DNA from: Candidatus Bathyarchaeota archaeon
GTDB lineage: Archaea; Thermoproteota; Bathyarchaeia; Bathyarchaeales; Bathycorpusculaceae
Direction of reading: 5' to 3'
NCBI GenBank assembly: GCA_030626685.1
Contig: DAOUTL010000002.1
Coordinates: 1-23,609, forward strand
DNA: 23,609 bases
Part shown: piece after piece, positions 20,349 to 23,609 of the stretch
Layout: each line of letters begins with the position of its first letter
Numbering within the stretch: the stretch's first letter is position 1
The notes under the pieces: model-generated
Seen by the model: the letters and a program-made list of their open reading frames with translations, nothing else
Told to the model about the DNA's origin: nothing
Databases searched by the model: none
Position numbers and translations under genes: made by a program

Positions 20349-20669
20349 TTAAGTTTTTCGTGTCAGGACTTCCAAAAGTTGGATGTAAGTGTCTCTGTAT
20401 TCGGGTTTCACGGAGTAGAGTAGAGTGAGGATGATAGGTTCTCCTTTCTGTTCCCATTCTTCCATGAACTGTTTGAAAAGTTTAAGTTTTTCTAAATTGT
20501 TTGGTTGTATATTGATTTTGATGAGGGCTTGGGCGAGGCATTCAACAACTTTGTTTACGTAATCTATCCTTTGACGTTCTAAATGGTTTTTTAAACCTAT
20601 CTTTTCAAGAAATGAAATCTCATCTGGATGAACTTCGCTGAGTTCAACACCGCATTTTGGACATCGCAT
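20349..20669 (-). CDS. Helical protein with N-terminal CPKC knuckle (106 aa), paralogue A
   Basis: The product begins MRCPKCGVELSEVHPDEISF: a single Cys-x2-Cys knuckle, possibly zinc-binding as a dimer. A helical domain follows (RIDYVNKVVECLAQAL, KLKLFKQFMEEWEQKGE, VKPEYRDTYIQLLEVL). IDYxxKVxExxxQA and the KPE(Y/H)RxxYxxL segment recur in the protein at 21116-21421, making the two paralogues of one small helical family found twice in the same operon. Function unknown. GTGA in the upstream stop provides the ribosome site. Confidence 0.6.
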   Translation of the reverse strand: MRCPKCGVELSEVHPDEISFLEKIGLKNHLERQRIDYVNKVVECLAQALIKINIQPNNLEKLKLFKQFMEEWEQKGEPIILTLLYSVKPEYRDTYIQLLEVLTRKT

Positions 20670-20676
20670 TAAAAAC

Positions 20677-21141
20677 TCACTTTCTTGTAAAGGCGACCAT
20701 TAATAGAAGGGTTGCACCGCCGAGGGCTAACCATTGCCATAAGAGGAGAGGCCCATATTTCACATAAAGCCATTCAACTTTTATGGTTACTTCAACGGTG
20801 TCGGTTGGTTCTGTAACGGTTGAAGGCATATACTCGTTTATAGTTAGTATTGCGTCTGTTTCAGGCATTAAAAGTTCGGCTGGAGCTCCTGTTTCGTCTA
20901 TGAACTCTTCTGGGAATAGGAAAGAGGCTGTTTCGCCTGCTGGAATGTTTTTTGTTGCTGTGAAGATTTTATCGGTCCATTGTGGTATGATTTCCACTTT
21001 GGCATCTTGGGGTGTTTCTGCAGGATTTGCTATTGAAACTGAACCTGTTATAGGTGTGTCTGGCTTCAAGGAAGTTGGAAATGCTGCTTCAGTTATTGCG
21101 CTTCTTCTCATAATTCTAAGTGGTTTTAATGCTACTTGCAT
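20677..21141 (-). CDS. Ig-like protein with C-terminal membrane anchor (154 aa)
   Basis: ATG 21141 has GAGGT six bases upstream and overlaps the previous gene by 26 bases. The body is a NEW3/CARDB-type beta-sandwich: ITGSVSIANPAETPQDAKVE, TKNIPAGETASFLFPEEFID, DAILTINEYMPSTVTEPTDT, EVTIKVEWLYV. A single membrane helix ends the protein (LLLWQWLALGGATLLLMVAF, TRK). The topology repeats that of the proteins at 8998 and 9464. Probably an envelope protein, here expressed with the helical paralogues. Confidence 0.65.
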   Translation of the reverse strand: MQVALKPLRIMRRSAITEAAFPTSLKPDTPITGSVSIANPAETPQDAKVEIIPQWTDKIFTATKNIPAGETASFLFPEEFIDETGAPAELLMPETDAILTINEYMPSTVTEPTDTVEVTIKVEWLYVKYGPLLLWQWLALGGATLLLMVAFTRK

Positions 21142-21421
21142 GTTTAAACCTCACTGTTATTTCCGCTTTCATGCTAATAAGTTTTATTAGGTTTAGAGTG
21201 GATTTGAAAAGCTGATATATTATTGGGCGGTGTTCTGGCTTTGATACTATCATAAAAGCATCGAAGATTTCGGGCATGTTAGTTATTATTTCATTTATCA
21301 GTTGTTTCAGCCTTTCAGGTTCAACAGTTACAACGTAGTCTATGGCTTGGCAAACGGTTTCTAAAACTTTGTAGGAGTAGTCTATTTGCTCCTCAGTTAG
21401 TTTCTTCTCCACTTTTCTCAA
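21116..21421 (-). CDS. Helical protein (101 aa), paralogue B
   Basis: TTG 21421 with AGGA upstream, overlapping the previous gene by 29 bases; GTG at codon 4 is an alternative start. Helical: EEQIDYSYKVLETVCQAID, RLKQLINEIITNMPEIF, VSKPEHRPIIYQLFKSTLNL. Shares the IDY...KVxE...QA and KPE-HR...YQL positions with the 20349 protein but lacks its CPKC knuckle. No membrane helix. The pair may form a heterodimer; function unknown. Confidence 0.6.
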   Translation of the reverse strand: MRKVEKKLTEEQIDYSYKVLETVCQAIDYVVTVEPERLKQLINEIITNMPEIFDAFMIVSKPEHRPIIYQLFKSTLNLIKLISMKAEITVRFKHASSIKTT

Positions 21422-22367
21422 CTTTCTTCCTGCATTTTTTGACGTGACGGGCTAATTGAATAGGTTTCTCGAAAGTTTCACCGCAAATCTTACATTTATA
21501 CCGTTTTTCTTTAGGTGGCATTTTAATTAATACTGGTTTTTCTTCAGGTGTTGGTGTTGGTGGTATTTCAATTATTGTTGGTTCTGGAGTTGGTTCAGGC
21601 ATTTCGGGAAGTTTTATAAGTGGTTCTGTAGGTTCAAGACGGGTTGGCGGTTGTGATGGTGAAAAGAGTAGTCCGAATTTTTCAGCTCTTGCTTCAACGC
21701 TTTTCATTATTTGCTCTATTACTTCAGGTATGAATATTGCGTAGGCTGGAATCGAACCTGAAATGGGAATATTATATTGTCCCATTGTTGTTTTGGGTTT
21801 TTCACTTTCAGGTTCTTTCATCCCCATAAGTTGGGCTGTTTCTTTAACTTCACTTAATGTCTCCTTAATTTTTTTAAGTTCTGACTTTGCTTCTTCAGTC
21901 ATGGGTTGAACTGAAAGTTCTTTAAGTTTCCCTTCTAAACTCTTAATTTCAGCTTCTAAATGTTTAATTGGTTCTTGGGCTTTGCTGATTAACTCCTGTT
22001 TTTCCTTTTCTTCTTCTTCCTTTTTTAAACGGCTGAGTATTTCAGTTTGTTGCTTCTGCATTTCTTTAGCCCAATCAGGTATTTCCTCAGTTTTCTGAGG
22101 TAAAACTTTAGAAATCTCTTCCCTAATTATGTTAGCTATCTCTTGTGGGTTGGGTTTTTCTTTTTTCTCTTTCTCTGCTTCATATCGAAACCTACGCCAT
22201 TGAGCCTCATCAATCTGGTTTATCATAGCTATTAGAACAGCAGCATCGGCGGCTGTAAGTTTTCCACCCCTCATCTGAGAAAGCATATCTCTTAAATCGA
22301 AGATGGGTGGAGCTTCCTCTACCGTTTCTCTTTCGGAAACAGGTTCAACCTCTACTTCTTCACCCAT
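21393..22367 (-). CDS. Coiled-coil protein with C-terminal zinc finger (324 aa)
   Basis: ATG 22367 is coupled by TAATG to the 47-aa peptide gene. An acidic N-terminus, a helix (LTAADAAVLIAMINQIDEAQ) and a long coiled coil (about 60-190, many KEEEEKEK-type heptads) are followed by a Gly-Ser containing globular part (ISGSIPAYAIFIPEVIEQIM), a Pro/Thr/Glu linker (PEPTPEPTIIEIPPTPTPEE) and a C2H(C)-type finger, RYKCKICGETFEKPIQLARH then VKKC, ending basic. A finger at the end of a flexible linker and coiled coil could scaffold assembly while holding DNA. Scaffold, genome-binding or transcription roles are all possible. Confidence 0.65.
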   Translation of the reverse strand: MGEEVEVEPVSERETVEEAPPIFDLRDMLSQMRGGKLTAADAAVLIAMINQIDEAQWRRFRYEAEKEKKEKPNPQEIANIIREEISKVLPQKTEEIPDWAKEMQKQQTEILSRLKKEEEEKEKQELISKAQEPIKHLEAEIKSLEGKLKELSVQPMTEEAKSELKKIKETLSEVKETAQLMGMKEPESEKPKTTMGQYNIPISGSIPAYAIFIPEVIEQIMKSVEARAEKFGLLFSPSQPPTRLEPTEPLIKLPEMPEPTPEPTIIEIPPTPTPEEKPVLIKMPPKEKRYKCKICGETFEKPIQLARHVKKCRKKVEKSGEETN

Positions 22368-22510
22368 TATTCTTCCTTTTCCTCTAATCTTTTCAGCAAG
22401 TCAGCTTTAATCTCTTTCAAAGTTTCAAGTTTCACACTTAACCTTTTAATCTGGTCTTCAATCGTTTCAACAACCGCTTTCTCAACCTTTTTCGTTTCCT
22501 TTTCTTCCAT
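22367..22510 (-). CDS. Coiled-coil peptide (47 aa)
   Basis: ATG 22510 has GGTGA eight bases upstream and the stop overlaps the next start as TAATG. The product MEEKETKKVEKAVVETIEDQ continues with IKRLSVKLETLKEIKADLLK, a regular heptad pattern predicting a parallel coiled coil. It is expressed just before the large coiled-coil/zinc-finger protein and may pair with it. Too short for normal ORF cut-offs, but coupling at both ends supports it. Confidence 0.65.
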   Translation of the reverse strand: MEEKETKKVEKAVVETIEDQIKRLSVKLETLKEIKADLLKRLEEKEE

Positions 22511-22514
22511 TTTA

Positions 22515-22724
22515 TCATTCACCTATTCTTTTACTGTATAAGACGCGTTTATAACGGTTTGTTTTAGCTAAGAATGCTTTGGCTTCAGCCCGTTTTCGCC
22601 TCACCCGTGAAAGGTAGGTGTGGACTGTTTTAATGTCTATATTGAGTTTTCTACTAACCACTTTAGGTGTAGAATTTAAAAGGTTATCCAGCACCTTCTC
22701 TTCCATGGGGGTTAACCTAAGCAT
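22515..22724 (-). CDS. LuxR/sigma-region-4-type HTH protein (69 aa)
   Basis: ATG 22724 with AGGAG seven bases upstream. A compact HTH: MLRLTPMEEKVLDNLL, VVSRKLNIDIKTVHTYLSRV, RRKRAEAKAFLAK, matching the LTP-x-E-x-x-VL ... (V)S..L.I...TV..(Y/H)LSR(V/I)R pattern of LuxR/GerE-like and sigma-4-like domains. The C-terminus is basic (NRYKRVLYSKRIGE). It leads the 22724-19823 unit and is preceded by a strong TATA box, so it probably regulates this late unit, perhaps including itself. Confidence 0.7.
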   Translation of the reverse strand: MLRLTPMEEKVLDNLLNSTPKVVSRKLNIDIKTVHTYLSRVRRKRAEAKAFLAKTNRYKRVLYSKRIGE

Positions 22725-22872
22725 ATACGGACTCCTGTAATTTACTTCAACAGTTTTCGGTAGGAAATTTTTCTGAACACATATTGTATAGTTAAGCTAT
22801 ATATAGTTTTTGTAAGTTACAGCAAGGTGTCTTGTGCTTCAGCTATGTAGGTCATGCACACTTTGATTTTCC
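22725..22872 (-). promoter_or_regulatory. Promoter of the 22724-19823 unit
   Basis: A 148-base gap without a credible gene. On the minus strand CTATATATAG (22796-22805) is a palindromic, near-perfect TATA box; initiation about 25 bases on would give a 45-50-base leader carrying AGGAG before ATG 22724. This is the strongest promoter-like element in the window. Confidence 0.55.
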
Positions 22873-23223
22873 CTACTCCATATATTTGTAACCGTATTCA
22901 CAGAATCTATCCACTAGCTCATTTCTTAACAATCCTTTACGGTTTAATGACGCTGCGAAATCTTGGACAAAAACCCTGCGGGGGCTTCCTTTTGGAAGAG
23001 TTGTGTATGCAGCGAACACAGCTGACTCTAATAGAGAAAAAGCTGCGTGGGTTGGAGCAATAGTTGTTTGAGTGAGCATACCCCTAACTGCATCCTCTTT
23101 GGTAACCACTTTCTTCTCACTAATTTTTACCATAGTGGCAATTTGTCCGCATTTTGAACAGTAATAAGTCCCCTCAGGTCTTTTAACGGTTCTTCCGCAT
23201 ATCGGACAACGATAAATGGGCAT
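22873..23223 (-). CDS. Zinc-ribbon protein (116 aa)
   Basis: ATG 23223 with GGGTGG at good spacing. N-terminal two-knuckle ribbon: YRCPICGRTVKRPEGTYYC, SKCGQIA (CPIC ... CSKC). The remaining ~85 residues are helical (VRGMLTQTTIAPTHAAFSLL, AAYTTLPKGSPRRVFVQDF, ELVDRFCEYGYKYME), without known motifs. No membrane span. A nucleic-acid-binding or transcription-related protein by its ribbon; specific role unknown. Confidence 0.65.
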   Translation of the reverse strand: MPIYRCPICGRTVKRPEGTYYCSKCGQIATMVKISEKKVVTKEDAVRGMLTQTTIAPTHAAFSLLESAVFAAYTTLPKGSPRRVFVQDFAASLNRKGLLRNELVDRFCEYGYKYME

Positions 23224-23310
23224 CTTATTCCACCCAAAAAGAAAAAGGGATGTTTGGAGAATTTAACTCTTCCTTCGTCTGCCGTGAAATGCTGATGGGT
23301 TCTTGATGGG

Positions 23311-23609
23311 TTAAGGGTCGCCTGCGAATGTAGATTTGAATGTTAAAGTTGTTTCTTCTGTTACTTCTGGGGCTGTTGTCGGGAATATGTATTTGCCTTC
23401 GCTGTCGGTTGTTGCTTTACCCATTTCTTCTCCATTTTTGTATATGGTTATTTCCCTGTTTGGCAGTGGTGCTCCATCGCTTGTGAAGGTTAGTTGTCCT
23501 GTTATGTTAATGGTTTCTCCGCTTTCATACACATCTTTGTCTGTTTCAAGTGTTAGCGTGGTTGGTTCAGAAGGAGGTGGGGGAGGTTTCACGGTTACTG
23601 TTTTGGGCG
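23311..23609 (-). CDS. Ig-like surface protein, N-terminus beyond the window
   Basis: The frame is open to the right edge (PKTVTV before KPPPPPSEP), so the gene starts outside; the GTG at 23592 is internal. Visible: a polyproline linker (KPPPPPSEPTTLTLETDKDV), then one Ig-like domain with YESGETINITGQLTF, DGAPLPNREITIYKNGEEMG, ATTDSEGKYIFPTTAPEVTE and TLTFKSTFAGDP. The last strand usual for this domain is missing after FAGDP, where a TAA stops translation. The domain is common in archaeal surface and S-layer-associated proteins. Likely another spike or adhesin subunit. Confidence 0.65.
   Translation of the reverse strand, partial: PKTVTVKPPPPPSEPTTLTLETDKDVYESGETINITGQLTFTSDGAPLPNREITIYKNGEEMGKATTDSEGKYIFPTTAPEVTEETTLTFKSTFAGDP

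Noticed and set aside
1..23609. tRNA, rRNA, insertion sequence, integrase or attachment site
   Set aside because: No cloverleaf, transposase or recombinase motifs or terminal inverted repeats were recognised by eye; a covariance-model and profile search would be decisive.

Overview
The window looks like part of an archaeal virus or virus-like mobile element. I cannot assign it to a named family. Archaeal signs: very tight gene packing with ATGA, GTGA, TTGA and TAATG start/stop overlaps; Shine-Dalgarno sites of the GGTGAT/GGAGGT type, often overlapping the stop codon of the preceding gene; AT-rich TATA boxes placed for short-leader or leaderless starts; an Rpo12 (RpoP)-like zinc ribbon; winged-helix and ribbon-helix-helix regulators. 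Viral signs: nearly everything is small and unrecognised, there are no metabolic genes, and most of the right two thirds encodes non-catalytic beta-rich or single-membrane-span proteins in long co-directional runs. A Thermoproteota-like host (for example Bathyarchaeia) is a guess from the style of the Rpo12 and winged-helix proteins only. No integrase, terminase, packaging ATPase, polymerase, tRNA, IS element or CRISPR array was seen, so replication and packaging genes must lie outside or be unrecognisable.

Layout. (1) 1-3434, minus strand: an information-processing and host-takeover operon starting with a DUF488 protein, then an Rpo12-like zinc ribbon, small Cys proteins, two winged-helix proteins, a zinc-ribbon peptide, a 36-residue membrane peptide, a small protein with primase-like motifs, and a gene running off the left edge. 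(2) 3483-6053, plus strand: three coiled-coil, proline-rich proteins. (3) 6050-8418, mixed strands: a basic protein, then a plus-strand unit of tandem ribbon-helix-helix regulator, frameshifted zinc ribbon and a second copy of the membrane peptide; then two minus-strand genes and one plus-strand membrane protein. (4) 8424-17685, minus strand: an envelope/surface block of membrane-anchored proteins with PEGA, Ig-like, carboxypeptidase-regulatory and InlB-type repeats, and a trypsin-fold serine protease with an intact triad. (5) 17218-19582, minus strand: five compact soluble proteins with virion-structural character; the first gene (226 aa) is the best capsid candidate. (6) 19674-23609: one plus-strand small regulator, then minus-strand genes for a LuxR-type HTH, coiled-coil peptides, a coiled-coil/zinc-finger protein, two paralogous helical proteins and membrane proteins. 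An Ig-like surface protein is cut by the right edge.

The most unusual feature is a module present twice: DNA-binding regulator, zinc-ribbon peptide and a ~36-residue membrane peptide ending in LRYxWLKRRGWxE (1603-2104 and 6524-7054). The short genes of this module fall below normal ORF cut-offs. Together with the Rpo12-like protein they suggest an element that invests heavily in small zinc proteins aimed at transcription, plus a proteolytically processed, Ig-decorated envelope. These roles are inferred from domains and neighbours; none is shown by the sequence alone.
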